Source: Larimichthys crocea (Eukaryota; Chordata; Actinopteri; Sciaenidae). From it: a DNA stretch of 64,000 nt. The notes beneath the pieces are model-generated. The model did no database searches. It saw only the letters and a program-made list of their open reading frames with translations, and was not told the DNA's origin. The translations under genes and the position numbers were made by a program. The stretch spans positions 2,444,882 through 2,508,881 of the forward strand of contig NC_040022.1 in NCBI RefSeq assembly GCF_000972845.2, in the 5' to 3' direction. Positions 35,101 to 47,336 of the stretch are shown here, one piece after another; within the stretch, counting starts at the first letter, position 1, and each line of letters opens with the position of its first letter.

Positions 35101-38100
35101 GAAAACAAAACTGAAGATGAGCTTGTAGAAAACAGAAAAGAAATGCGCGCACTCTGCAAAGACAGGCCCTCGTGGATTCAAGATCTTTGGCGAAGTTTGT
35201 TTGAAACATTTTAGGAATAAGAACCACAGGAGAATCACGACAGAGTGGATTTTTAAATCTCTTTAAACTGTCTTTCCATTTTTTGCTCCTCTGATAAGCC
35301 TCGAGGTTCCCAGAGGTTCGTTAATAAATAAGTTCCAGCAGAAGTTCCCATAACCAGAGATATTTCACTTACCCACAGTGATCCTGGTGTGCATGCTGAG
35401 TCTCTCCACCAGCACGTTGTTGAGGATGACGGCCAGCAGAGCCACGAGGATGTACGTCAGACTCATGTCGAACACAATGGACGTCCCTGAAACACACACA
35501 CACACACACATGACTCATGGGAGCTGGAGATGGACGTGCACTCTGGGTTTATTCATGCATATTCATACCTTTAAACTTGTCGTGCAGGTAGTCCACATCA
35601 GTGATGAAACTGTTGTAAGGAAGCAGGAAGCCCACCCCGGCCAATAACATTGCAAAGTAGATGCCATGGTAACGGTCGTCAGGGATCGGCTCTTCAAAGT
35701 CTGAGCGGGGAAGGAGGGAGTGAAGGGTTAGAGGATTTTTAAGGAGTATGAAGTCGCACGTCTGAATTAGGTCTGAAGCAACGCACTCGATCTTCATTAA
35801 GGCCAATCAGGATGAATGAAACTGTATCAGCAGCAGCGACGCCTCTGCTCCACTGACGGAGCAGCTAATGCAGCCGAGGACTTTGTTCCTGGGCTGTTGG
35901 TGGTAAATTGATCAGAGGAACTGCTGATCGTAGTTTCAGCTACTTTTGTGCTCTGCGGCGGATTCGGCTTCTTTATACAACTGTTCATAATCCTCTGCTA
36001 ATCCTGTGAGCCTCGCATTAACAGCTCCGAACGAAAACATTTATATTTTCATGGTAACAGCAATGATAAATGATTTTAATATTAATTTTCTTGCATTTTA
36101 ATAACCACACGAGCAGTGGCAATGCATAAACGACACACAGATCCCGTCCTTGTGGGTTTGTTGTTTCTGGCATTAGTGAAAGGAAGTGAAGGTGTTTCGG
36201 ATTTGTTCCGAGTAAAAGCAAACTGTGAAGTTAAGCACAAACACTGAACATCACCGTGGCTGCACAGACAGAAAGATACATCACCGCCCACAGAAACTCA
36301 AACCTCATTAACTGAAAAATCCGATGAAGACAGTGCAGCACCGCCAGCACTGTGTGACTGACGTTTCAGTGCAGAAACTGGCAGTATGGAGGTGTTTTAT
36401 GGTGGATTTTTTTTATTTTCAGACATTCATGTTTAGGGACTGTGTTCAAGTTATTTGGGTTGTGACGAGAGTGGAGTTATATCTCTTTTTCTTTGAACCC
36501 TGCTCTTAACTTGAAACTGTAACACCTCCTCACATCTTGTCGAAATAAGAGACAGGTAAGACTGAGCTGACCCAATTTTAACCATTTTTAATGGTTAATG
36601 GACCTTCTAATGTTTCTTTAACAAACACTCTCGTCCTCTGGATGTGACAAAGTGCATCTTTATGGAAGATGGTGCAAGTGAACGTTGTCTTTTCTGGTGT
36701 GTCTTTACAGGAGGATGAGAAAATGCTTTTCCTCAGTAAATTAGCTCACAAATTAAACCTAAAACACTCTAATGAGACACATTTAGCACCAGAAAAGAAA
36801 ATCTATCTTCACACCAAGCGGAAACCTCCGTGGCTGTGAAGTGAAGCCAACACCGAGGTGCCAAAAAACTGCAGCTACTTGAGGCTGGCTCCAGAAGTGA
36901 GTCAGCCTCCATAAGTCCCCATGTTAAAATGTCACAGCAGAAATAAACATGTTTACAACAGTTTTGGTCTCTGTAGTTAATTTCCCACTCATGACATACC
37001 TAATAACTATAATGAAAGGGAAAGCTAGACTAAAATGTATATTTAGGATGAGAGAAGACGCTCTCCTGACACCATCCTCCCTCTCTATGACCCTCTTTCA
37101 TCCTCTAATCGTGTGTTCAGTCCCTTATTATTAGATTGTATTGTAGCTACAGGGCTGTACGGATTAATTCAGTCTGACTTTCCACAGCTCTCTTCTTTTT
37201 CTGTCTTTAAGGGAAAAGGCAGACTCGGTCTCTGCGGAGATACTCCTATTCTATTTTCTGTACATTGAGATATGGAGTCTGACAGCTACAGGACAAAGAG
37301 AGGCAGAGACAAAGGATGGAGAGACTGGGAGGGCTTCTGACAATCTAGGGCCCTCGCTGTGCATCCTTGGTCACTTGTGATCTGATTAACGTGCCCTTTG
37401 TGCAACCTGTGTAACCAGGCAACACAGCAATTTTCTGTTAACAGGCTTGACTCATGTTTTTATACATACACGTCCCTCGTTCTCGCTCTGTGTTTTTATT
37501 CCTTCTCTGCCATCTTCTGCAAAAAATGTAAAAAAATAATAATAATATGCGAACGTTGATGTTTGTTCCAGGAATGTTTTTAAAGTAAAACTAAAAGTAT
37601 AAACTCTAATGATGCTGCAGCTCCTGTTTATCTTCTATATGAATGAGATCAAACTGTTTGTGGATGCGTTTGAGGAAATGATGTCTTCAAGCCTCGGGGC
37701 GGGTGTTTCCGATGGCAGCGGCTGACGTGGCGTGGGTGTTGCTAGGAGACAGGCTGTCAACCACAAGATGTTTTTTCATCCTTTTTTTTCCCGACGAGCA
37801 CACACAGCTTTGTTTAGGTATCACGTTATGTATTCGGTAGCCGTCTGTTCCTTATCAACACTCGGCATTCAGCGCACATCTACACAAGGGAACTTCCTCT
37901 TATTTTGAACAGTAAAAATTGAACTGAAAATCCAATCGAAGCTCCGGCACTGTTCGTCATGCAAGTAGAGTAGGGCTTGCTGGTGATAACTGATAATATA
38001 TACTACACCAATCAAAACATTAATAATCAGTACCACTGCAGAAATAAAACTGAAATGTATTTTTTGGTGATTAAAGTCAAAACAACTCTCAGCACAGCTG

Positions 38101-38539
38101 ATTGGAAAGCAGTGAACTGATCACTAATCTATCAAGCGCACTTTGTGTGTTTCGCAGGAGATGGATATTCCTGTGGTCTTCTTTTTTCACTTTGATGAAC
38201 TGTTGTTGTTGACACATTTGTCTCTTTCCTCCTTTCCGTTTCTTGTTTATCTATTTATAAAAATCAGACACACACACAGATAGTGAGAATAAAAACTCCC
38301 TCACCAGGTTCGGACAGAGCCAGCACTCCTCGCTCGGGGGCGTCTTTACTGATCTCCTCCTCCTCCAGCTGGTACGAGTCGAAGCTGTAGCTCTGCACCA
38401 CGCTGCTCTCTCTTCCCTCTCTCCAGCCCTCCCTCCCTCCATCCCTCCATAAAGCTCTTCCTCCATCCCTCCACACATCCCTCTCTTCGGGCGTTTGGAC
38501 CGGCGTGGGCCTGCGGCGCTCCGCTCCCACTGAGCCCAT
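28285..38539 (-). CDS. slc29a4: Plasma membrane monoamine transporter / equilibrative nucleoside transporter 4, 10 coding exons, complete
   Basis: Exons in transcript order: 38539-38305, 35700-35569, 35486-35373, 34672-34544, 33350-33276, 33189-32930, 30677-30557, 30429-30242, 28762-28522, 28430-28285. They total 1641 nt, 546 residues plus TGA; human is 530. The start is set by MGSVG, which matches the mammalian N-terminus, and no other in-frame Met precedes the first membrane span. The SLC29 (ENT) family has 11 membrane segments. The first is about residues 90-112 (YFAMLLAGVGFLLPYNSF), followed by DVDYLH; the large loop follows VHHDV, and the end has GYFGSVPMI and QRELAG. SLC29A4 carries serotonin, dopamine, other organic cations and adenosine across the plasma membrane. 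Human Glu206, which controls cation versus nucleoside preference, corresponds to Glu228 here (QGVMTGE). The N-terminus carries an unusual W-R-D-G-G-R repeat (residues 23-43). It is convergent with tnrc18, as in human. Confidence 0.95.
29835..30110. repeat. Dispersed repeat in slc29a4 intron 8-9 interval
   Basis: The text TGCCACTTGGGGGCAGCGGA, TGAGCACAACGCTGACATTT and ATATCTGGACCTTTAGG resembles a repeat I associate with teleost introns. No other copy is in the window, so the call rests on recall only. Confidence 0.35.
30718..31210 (+). repeat. Dispersed repeat family A copy in slc29a4 intron, with (AAG)n
   Basis: It matches the family A core (ACAGTGAAGTAAACTGC, GAACAGGAGCTGAGC, CAGCAGCCTCTATGGACATA). 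An (AAG)n run at 30915-30957 interrupts it. Its left edge is only about 40 bases upstream (in slc29a4 sense) of the acceptor at 30678. Confidence 0.65.
31455..32110. repeat. Cluster of long (CA)n microsatellites in slc29a4 intron
   Basis: CA runs lie at 31455-31508, about 31614-31672, 31802-31860 and 32010-32109, separated by short ordinary sequence; the last is about 100 bases with occasional CG interruptions. Open frames here are Thr/His or Val/Cys repeats without meaning. The stretch to 32.43 kb is pyrimidine-rich. Confidence 0.9.
32540..32870 (+). repeat. Dispersed repeat family A copy in slc29a4 intron
   Basis: GGACAGTGAAGTAAACCGC, GTGCCAGAACAGGAGCTAAG, AGCCTCTATGGACATAATG and AAATCTGGGACTGACTTTTAG match the 27.1-27.7 kb copy. 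It ends about 60 bases from the exon edge at 32930. Confidence 0.65.
36830..36995 (-). repeat. Dispersed repeat family B copy in slc29a4 intron
   Basis: CACCAAGCGGAAACCTCCGT, AACTGCAGCTACTTGAGG, AGAAGTGAGTCAGCCTCC and AATAAACATGTTTACAACAG form the reverse of the copy at 43.72-43.92 kb. Confidence 0.65.
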
Positions 38540-38694
38540 CTCAGCGCTTGAATATACACAAACCCAAACACACGCACACACACACTAAACACTCCTCGAC
38601 ACTACAAGCTACACACTCTTAGGAGCGTGCATGTTAAACACAATCACCACGACACACACTGGAAGAGACAGGAGACCTTCAGATGATGGAGGGT
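38540..38694 (-). other. slc29a4: slc29a4 5'UTR part of exon 2
   Basis: Upstream of the ATG on the minus strand, a pyrimidine-rich tract ends in CTGCAG at 38700-38695. This is a good splice acceptor, so the coding first exon probably begins at 38694 with about 155 nt of leader containing a short GT run. It implies a further upstream non-coding exon. Inferred from splice signals only. Confidence 0.5.
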
Positions 38695-39259
38695 CTGCAG
38701 GGGGAAGACAGAGGCAGAAGCATGATTAAAATGTAAAAGATGAACAGAGATGGAATAAAAAACAAACAAACAATCTGTCACAAGAGTCAAGGTTAGACAG
38801 CCGAAGAAACGCAGCTTTCCGTGTGAGCGTTTGTGTGTGAGAGGCATATTAAATGAGAGCAACAAAGTGACAAAGATGCACAACTGAGTGAGAGACAAGG
38901 TGAGAGAAAACGCAGCTCTGCATTCGATGAGCAGGCGCTGAAATATACATCGCTGTACAATGACGGAGAGATGAGACCGGGTGATCAATTAACCACCAGA
39001 CACAAAAGTTAATCAATCCCAATTTTGATGATCAGTGAAGCCAACAATACCAAACCTTTACTGGTTTGAGCCTCTCAAATGTGAGGAGATAGATAGATGA
39101 ATCAATAGTTAATTAACTGTAATATATACAGAATAAGGATAATGAGCCAGAACAGTAAACAACAAAGTCATTCTAAATAAATTAGCTGACATAACGGCTT
39201 CTTAATTAGCTATTTAATTTTGGGGCGTTCAAAGTGAAGGTTACCCAACGAAAAAGCAA

Positions 39260-40560
39260 AATATCAGCAAGCCTGTGCAGGGCGTTCCAGACGTCCCTCT
39301 ACCCAGCAAAGCATTCCAGCTCCTCCTGGGAGATCCCGAGGCGTTCCCAGGCTAGATGGGATATAAAGTCCCTCCAACAAGTTCTGGTTCTGTCCCAGGG
39401 TCTCCTCCCAGTTGGGAAGCACCAGTCCACCTCCAAAGGAAGGAGGCATCCTAATCTGAACCACCTCAGTGGCTCCCTCCAGGTGTCTGAGCTCCTAACC
39501 TTATCTGAGCCCAGCCACCCTTTGGAGGAAACTCATTTCAGGCGTCATTCTTTTGGTCACTACGCAAAGCTCATGACCTTAAACCTTAGAGCTTTGCCTC
39601 CTTCCCACAACAGTCCACATTATTGCTAATGCTGCACTAATCCACCCGTCCATCTCATGCTCCATTTCCCTGTCACTCCTTAACAAGACCCCGAGATACT
39701 TGAACTTCTCTCTTCCACCATTTTCTGGCAGATAACCATGCCAAGGAGGGAACCATGCCAACAAGCTTCTGGACTACCTTTGCGACATTTGGCAGAGATA
39801 TGGGCGAGGCTTCCCCTGAGTCTGAACCGTCTCCTCTACAGAGGACTTATTTACTGGGTTTGGAAGCTCCTCAAAGTGCTCTTACCACCACTCCACAATA
39901 TCCCCTGTCCAAGTCAGCAGTCCTCCCCGCTGGCTGAACACAGCCTGAGCCAAATCCTGTTTTCCTTTCCTGGATCATTGCACGGTGTATCAGACCTTCC
40001 TTGAGGCTAACTGAAAGTCATTTTCAACGGCTGCAGGCCTTTTAGTCTTCCTGGTACATGTCTGCTGCCTCAAGTGACCCCTTGGCAAACCAAACGATTA
40101 AGGCCTCCTTCTTCAGCTTGCTGCTGGTGTCCACAAGTGGGTTCTTCAAAAGTTTCTGCCACGACAGGCACCGATCACCTTCTGACCACAGCTCCTATGA
40201 GCCACCTCAACAGTGAAGGCTGATTTGATGTCTCCAAGACCCCATAGACAGGCGCTCCACCAGACGTTTTCAGTTCACCACAACAACACAGTAGCACTCA
40301 GCCAGGAACTTGGAGTATCTCCACACCTACCCTGGGCAACTCAGGAATAAGGGGAGAGTCCAGCATCTCTCCAGGGCTCTATTTCAAGCCCCGACTTGGT
40401 AACGCTCCACCTCCCTCACCAGCTCCTGTTCCTTCCACACAAGCAAGGGGATGTTTCATATCCCTAGGACCAGTCTACGATGCCAAGCATCAGAGAAACA
40501 CTCGGCATGTGAAACATCTGACCACTTTACCTATCCCTGCAGGTGGGCGACCACAGGGCG
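39260..40560 (-). pseudogene. RTE/Rex-type LINE, long decayed copy in slc29a4 intron 1
   Basis: The sequence reads as the reverse complement of a fish RTE-clade element: GAGGCGTTCCCAGGCTAGAT, CACCTCCAAAGGAAGGAGG, AACCACCTCAGTGGCTCC, GGAGGAAACTCATTTCAGG, GACCCCGAGATACTTGAAC, CTCCTTCTTCAGCTTGCTGC and CACGACAGGCACCGATCACC. They appear in the expected order from C-terminus to endonuclease side. Several hundred bases of the RT are deleted and all frames are broken. Orientation is the same as slc29a4. Confidence 0.7.
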
Positions 40561-41805
40561 GCGGCTCCATGTAGCTCCAGATGCTTGCTGCCTTTATATC
40601 TATTCATGTCGGATGACATATAGAGTCCCCTAAATCTGACACAGTGGACCTTTAAGTAATGTTTAACTAATGCATGACTTGCATGCATGATTTAATGCGT
40701 AGAAGCAAATCAAAGAGTTCGTGAGATGCAGGCATTTACATAACAAGAATAAAAGATACGTCCTGCATTAATTAACTCTTTAAATCATGAGTCATCCTTT
40801 AGTTAAGCATTACTTAAGTACATGCCCTGACTGTAAAGTGTTATAGTCCTCTTTCTTTCATCACAGCAGCTGAGGCTCTTTCATTAACTCCAGTCTACAG
40901 GGAACCGTCGAGGAAACTGTTATTGTTCCAGACTAGATCAATATGAAAGGGTAGCGACACTGGTCCATACGCAAACACACAAAGAAAAGCTCATTGTGTA
41001 AACCTGGGTGGTTACACAGAGCTCTGTCACCACACATGCAAAACAAATCCATGTGGCCCCTGATGACCCGCGAGCTTACATATCAGCTCTTCACCTACAA
41101 AACTGAAGCGAGATCCTTTAAACCTGCGGCTGTCTGGCAAGCTGATGTAAGAAGGTTATCAACTCTGTACATGTGGGCTCGTGCTCGAGTGGAAGCAGAG
41201 AAACAGGTGATTAAATAAGACACACGCTTTTGAATAGAAAAAAAGCTTTTCAGAGGTTGTGTGGTTGTTTTTTTAAAAATCTAATCACTGCAGGTTCCGT
41301 CTCCAGACTTGAGGTGGCGCTCTCAGCCCCTCCTCCTTTAAATTAAAAGGCTCCAGCCAGCAAACCATAATTGAATTGCAGTCCTGTATCACGCTGCAGC
41401 TTCTATTGTTTACTTATGTAAGAATAAAATGGACATCAGGAGTGAGGAAAAAACAAAAACACTTGATTTCACACCTCATGCTGGGAAATAAATCTTTGCG
41501 TTGATCCCCAAATCAATTAAGCTCACGTGCTTCTACACAGGCAATACAAATGTGATTAATTAAAGGAAAAAAAACAAAAAACACACGACGGCTCAGAGCA
41601 GGATTCACGATGCTCTCTCAGTTCTTCTTCTTCTCTAAAATCATAATTCAAACGATCCTAAAGTCCAACAAGGTTTTTTTTATTTTTTTTATGTCGCTTT
41701 TACATCCAACCTTGTTTTTGTCTGAAACGCCCGCGACCATCGCTCCTTCTCCCCTCAGATAAAAAAACAAACACACAAACAACAGGTTATTAACGGCCCC
41801 TTTAC

Positions 41806-42060
41806 CTCCAGTGTCTCCCCCTTGTTTGGCGTCCGCTCCCCTCCAACAGCAGCGGGAGCGGGAGTCCTTCTTTCCTGCAGGGTCCTCGGAGTGGTCTCTG
41901 TCGGTCGGCTGGGACCTGGTCTCTCCTCCTCCTCCTCCTCCTCCTCCTCTTCTTCCTCCTCCTCCTCCTCCTCCTCAACCCGTCTCCATCAGACAGAAGG
42001 GAAGCCCGTCCTGTGTGCGCTCCTAATCCAGCAGCAGAGGGAAAGGAAAGGAAGCGTGGA
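41806..42060 (-). other. slc29a4: Candidate non-coding first exon and promoter region of slc29a4
   Basis: On the minus strand a good donor (GGAG|GTAAAG) sits at 41806/41805, and the sequence upstream is G+C- and GA-rich, unlike the AT-rich surroundings. It would pair with the acceptor at 38695. The exon would contain a (GGA)n array at 41977-41921. The transcription start is not determined; the right edge given is a guess. Confidence 0.4.
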
Positions 42061-42127
42061 TGGATGGATGAGGAGAGCGAGAAGAGGAGGAGGAGGAGGG
42101 AGGAAGGGAGGAGGAGGAGGAGGAGGA
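41921..42127. repeat. Opposed triplet arrays (TCC)n and (GGA)n
   Basis: (CTC/TCC)n lies at 41921-41977 and (AGG/GGA)n at about 42078-42127 on the same strand, so the two are inverted relative to each other with about 100 bases between. They straddle the candidate slc29a4 first exon. Confidence 0.85.
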
Positions 42128-43409
42128 TGAAATCATTGAAATGCATGTTAAACAGCAACTTTTTTTTTAGATAATTAAAGCACATTTTTTGCATACAGAG
42201 AGTGTTATCAAACTGGGATTAACATTTTTATTCCAAAAGGGGACAAAAAGACAAAATGTATGACACGTCTGACACATTTCTAACTAGATTATGATGATTC
42301 ACCCTGCACTCCACTGACAGAAATCTCCTCTTTACAGTCTATTTAAAAACTTCTTCAAATGCCACAGCAATAAGTCGAGTATGACTGGTTCAGGGATGAC
42401 TTTAAATCGCTTTAAAACTGACTTCTCAGTTGTGCATATAAATCCCAGGAGGTCCTGCAGGAGCATTTGTTCCCAAGTTGTAATTTGTCCTTTGACAATG
42501 TCTTTTCAGTCTCCTCTATTTTTTTGTCATTATTTCTCATTCTGTTCTGGCTTTGTTGGCATGATACGTGAAGGACGTGCGCACTGCCAAAAGCATATAG
42601 ATAAGAAAAAGCAGTGGGAAGAACAATAGAGGCTGGAAATTGTCTCTGTGGAGCCTCTGTGTGATTGACAGTTTTATCAGTTTAGTTCAATATGCTAATG
42701 CTTTATTATTGGCAGGGCCTCTGTCATATTGCACACTGCTACTGTAGGAGCAGAGCCAAATGGGAATCAGCTAAAAGGTATAGCTGTCTTTTTAGGTGTG
42801 CTGTTAGTGCAGCACAACAGACCTGCAGCTGCAGCTGCATTACAGGACGTGAGGACGTGGATATGAATCACATTCATTGTGCCTTTGCTAATAAAATAAA
42901 TAAAACAAAGTTTGATGTTTTCACTCATCTTATGCTGAATCCAGTTCACCTCGCTCTTGGCTCGACTTCACAGATCACATCAAAGGTCGGCTGTGTCGAA
43001 TGCATCATGCAAAAGGTTTATCTCATCAGAATGCCGAAGCTGTGTGAAATTTAGCATTTACAAATCATGTCATGTTTGTGTTTTAGAGATCATGAGAGCG
43101 TTCCCTTTGATATTCTGGATGTCGGTCTCTAACATCCTGCACACTGACACAATCCAGTGATGTCTAACATGAGACAGGACTCACAAATGAAAGATAAGCT
43201 GTACAGGTCCAACATGAATTTTATTCATCAATGGTCAGTTTTGTTAGTGGAGTATGAGGCATGCTGAAAGGTTTATTGAAGCTTGATTAAGAAGACTGGA
43301 GGATTCATCAAAACACTGACATGACGTGATGTGACATGCTGCCTCAATGCTGAAGAAGCTGTCCTCTCTGGCTCGTCTGTCAGCCCTCAGGACAGTGACA
43401 CTACCCTAC

Positions 43410-43920
43410 ATAGACAGTATGAAGAATGGACGTCGTATCCGTGATGTCACAGCTGAAGAGCCGTCAGTGTGGTGGCTTTGGCCGTCGCCATGTTGGCAGT
43501 CCTTCACTGCTAATCTAAAAATCTGCAAAGCTGTGGATCATCAGTGAATTTGAGGCACGCTGAATGAAACCTGGTTGCTCATAGAAACCATCTGTATCAA
43601 TCAAAGCGTCCATACTCTCAATTCTGCATAACTTTAAGCCTTAACATAACTTGAACAGGTGAGTTGTATATAAATTCACCCTCAGTACAGTTGTCATAAA
43701 CAGGGAAATTAGCTACAGAGACCAAAACTGTTTTTTGTACCAGGCTGTAAACATGTTTATTTCTGCTGTGAACATTTTAACATGGGGACTTATGGAGACT
43801 GACTCACTTCTAGAGCCAAGTGGATGTTTGAGGAACTGCAGTTTTTGGCTCTTCCACATTGACTTCACTTCACAGAGGTTTCCGCTTGGCATGTGCTAAC
43901 ATGATACAATAAATTAGTGT
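43410..43920 (+). repeat. Dispersed repeat family B, longest copy
   Basis: It runs from TAGACAGTATGAAGAATGG through GTCGCCATGTTGGCAGTCC, TGCATAACTTTAAGCC, AGACCAAAACTGTTTTTTG, GGGACTTATGGAGACTGACT and AGGTTTCCGCTTGG. Fragments occur at 11.4-12.0, 17.94, 36.83, 44.36, 49.13 and 50.81 kb. Confidence 0.65.
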
Positions 43921-44359
43921 ATCATATTATTTTAAATTCAGTTTTGATTTAAGAACTTCTACGGATGTTTTAAAGGTGTCCTGTCGAGTTTTCTTTGTAA
44001 ACAAACAAACATATTTACGCTCACTAAAAAACACGTTGTGTGTATCCTTGAAGTCAAAGTATAAATGTGTTCCTCCCTCATAAAACATTTACCAGTCTGA
44101 CCTTTGTTGGTGCATTGCAGCATATCTTGGCATGCTACCACCACCTGTTAATGGACGGACAGTGTCAAACCATTGGCTGGACTGTTGTTAGGAGACTAAG
44201 GGAGGTCCAGATGTGGAGTGTGACGTATATTATGGCTGTAATCAGTCTATATTAAACCAAATGGTCTGTGGCCTACCCAGAAACTGAAGATCAAGTGTTG
44301 TCTGTTGTTTGTATTTAATTGCTTATCTCGTGGTCCAGAAAATCCTTTTTATCAACTGT

Positions 44360-44540
44360 GTACCACAACACCTCTGTGCACATCAAGCAGCAACCTCCGT
44401 GACTGTGAAGCCAATGTGGAAGGACCAAAAAACTGCAGCTCCTCAAACATCCACGTCACATATTTTGAGCTTCAAAACGGCTCTTCACAGACGTGCTGTC
44501 CATTCTTTATACTGTCCGTGGTGCACATGCACAAGGTAAA
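44360..44540 (-). repeat. Dispersed repeat family B fragment
   Basis: AGCAACCTCCGTGACTGTGA, AAAAACTGCAGCTCCTCAAA and GTGCTGTCCATTCTTTATAC are in reverse orientation to the 43.4 kb copy, giving two nearby inverted copies. Confidence 0.6.
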
Positions 44541-45554
44541 CAAAACGGGGACCGACTCAGAGCTTCATATCACCACTGGAGGTCTAAAACTCCTCAGGAA
44601 ACCTTTAAACGGAGCTCTGCTGTGTAATTGAATAAACTAGTATTTTCCATACGGTTATCCAATTAAATGAAACATGATTTACACAAAAAGATGCAACCTA
44701 AAGAAACACTAATCTATGATTTCTAATCCAAGCTGTTCTTTATGAGACACACAAACATATCCTGTGACACAGCATTATTATTATGATTATTATTATGCTG
44801 GACCAGAAACACGTCCTTTGAGATGAATTTAATCTGCGTGAAATCCTCTGGATCACGCTGGCGTCGTTGCCTGCCTGTTTATCTCTTTAGCTTCACCTGT
44901 CTCGCCTCTCGTTTCACCTGTCTCACTGCGTGATAATTGAATTGCCAAATTTGTTGTCTTTCTATCTGTCCGTCATCCTCCATTTTGGCTGCATGCCTTC
45001 CTTCCTCTCTCTCTCTGTCTGTCTGCGGCTTCTCTCTTCCTCTCTGCTCAGCTTGTGGGGAAGCTTGCAGCTCTGGATTTATGCTGCATGTTGAATAGTG
45101 AATTTTTTAGCCTACAGCGATCTGTCCAGAAAAAATGAGTTACTGTCGATTTCTTGTTGTTGTTGTTGTTGTGTGTGTCTCATAAATATTTTTTCCTAGC
45201 AGCACTCTGTTATGAATGTGTAAAAAGGTCACACCATGTTACGCCTCCTTCACTCAAATGGTATTATTTCCCTGAACAACCAACACCCTGCGGGACTATG
45301 AAGTGTCTGAAAGTCTATGTGTGTGCGGCTGCCTGTAATGCATTAATTTAATATGTGATTTATTACATCTATGTCCTCCATACTCTCTAACATCCGCTTA
45401 CACTTGGGTGTGTTTGCATCCCTCCATCCCCTCCATCCAGCCCCGGTAAAGATGCTGAGCCTCAACAGTGTCTATATTTAGCTGCTGGTTCAATCAATGA
45501 CGGCAGAGCCACAGCACCATGACTCTGCATACTGATAGTACTACCGCCCATAAC

Positions 45555-46265
45555 CACCTCCGCTCACCTCTGGAGAAAGAGATAAAGAAAGAGAGAGGAA
45601 CAGAGGGAGTGAGGCATGGGAAATTAAAGAAATGGTGACAAGAAAATGAGAGCAACAGAGAGAAAGAGAGACAGATGGGGCCTTAATCCGATCACACAGT
45701 TAGGAGGAAGGCTGGAAAAGAGCGAGAGAAATCGGCTCTGGGAGGAGGAAAAGGAGGATGTGTGAGGTGGGCAGGTAAAGAAGAAGAAATGGGATGAAAG
45801 GAATGAGACAGGTGTAGATGCAGAGGCAGAGAAATTAAAGGATGGAGACAGATGGAGAGGGGGGTGAAGAAGAAAGAGGAAGTGGAGAGTTCACACGAGT
45901 GAAGGGTGGATGAAGACGTAGAAATAAAGAGAGGTTGAGATTATATCTGCAGTGTCTGACAGAGCTTTCTTTTTACAGATAGAGAGATCGAGGGAAGAAA
46001 TGAGGAAGATATTCCACTGGAGGGAAACAGAAGGAAGTTCACACAAGAGCAAGTAGAGAAAGATGTAACAGACTGCGGGAGTATGTGCTCGACTGGTGTG
46101 TGATGTAGCTGAGTGGATTTGGAGCGAAATGAAAGTAAAGAGGCAAAAAGAGAAAGTGGGAAGAGTACACTGAGGAAGAAAGAGACAGAGAGAGAGTCTA
46201 TTGACACTATTGAGATGTGACAAAATGAGACAGAGAGAGAGAAAGCCCTGAGGACTGAGGGAGAG
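45555..46265. repeat. Purine-rich (GA-biased) tract
   Basis: The plus strand is dominated by AGAGAAAG/GAGGAA-type sequence for about 700 bases, with no fixed unit length. The open frames on the opposite strand (Ser/Leu/Phe-rich) are by-products of this composition. Confidence 0.7.
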
Positions 46266-47260
46266 GTCAGGGGTGAGTCACTGCTCGCTGGTGTTAGACC
46301 AGAATCTGTTGGTGTGCATGTCATCTGTATAGTTAGATTACTGCCTGCTATAAGAATACAGTATGTGTGAAAACAAAAGTTAACGTGAACATGGTTGAAA
46401 TCCTGAATTAAGTCCCTGATGGGTCTCAGACTTTGTTAGGAACTAGCTTTTATACCCATAATGTGGCCGTGTGTTAATGTGTGTACATGCAGACACAATT
46501 ATACAGTTGTGTTCTGCACAGATACGGATACACACTCGCACAAGGCGCCCTATCGCTCACATGCAGTTATCTCTGTATCTTTTTCTCTCCCAGGACTGTA
46601 TGAATAAAAATGCACACACACACGAACACACAAACACACACACACACATACTTTAAGTAGCCGTGAAAACTGGAAAGCGCCTCGAGCACTTGGAAAGCTC
46701 TCGCTGTAAATCCACACTATTGTTATGTTTGGCTGTGATCTGTTCTGGGCTGTAATTGCACGACAACACAGGCGAAGCACAACGTCTCTCTGCCTTTTTC
46801 TCTGTCTCTGTGAGACACAGACATGCATTCAAACAACATAGATCATGTATACTGCTTTACTTAGACTTTATCCCTCCATTTATCCCCCCCAAATTATATT
46901 AATTTTAAACCCCAAATCTTAAACTAATTTTGATCTTAAATATTTCTCAAAGTGAGATATACACACAGATGATTCAGCTGCCAACATGAGAGAAGTGTCG
47001 ATGTTCTCATCTAACTCTCTCCAAGAATAAATGAAAAGCACCCAAGGAAAGAAGTCCAGGTAAAAAGTTGAATAAGTGGACAGAGGACAGAAATCGTCTT
47101 TCGTGGCTGAGATAACTATTCATAGCTGTGCTGCTCTATTTTACTGTTTCCTTTTCCAGTTGTGATATAATCCGTCTGGATGTTTGTCTGTGTGTGTGTG
47201 TGCGCGCATGTGTGTGTTTTCTTTCTCAGTCAGTTGAAGCTTTTAGAGCTTTGTCAAACA

Positions 47261-47262
<2 letters not shown>

Positions 47263-47301
<39 letters not shown>

Positions 47302-47302
47302 T

Positions 47303-47334
<32 letters not shown>
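47263..47334. repeat. (CA)n microsatellite
   Basis: About 70 bases of CA with one ATG interruption. A (TA)-rich run lies at 48474-48520. Confidence 0.95.

Positions 47335-47336
<2 letters not shown>

Noticed and set aside
41802..42194. 130-residue minus-strand frame rich in Arg
   Set aside because: It is driven by the triplet repeats and lacks similarity to any protein I know. The region fits a non-coding first exon better.
45891..46324. Ser/Leu/Phe-rich minus-strand frames resembling membrane proteins
   Set aside because: They result from the purine-rich composition of the plus strand. No conserved features.
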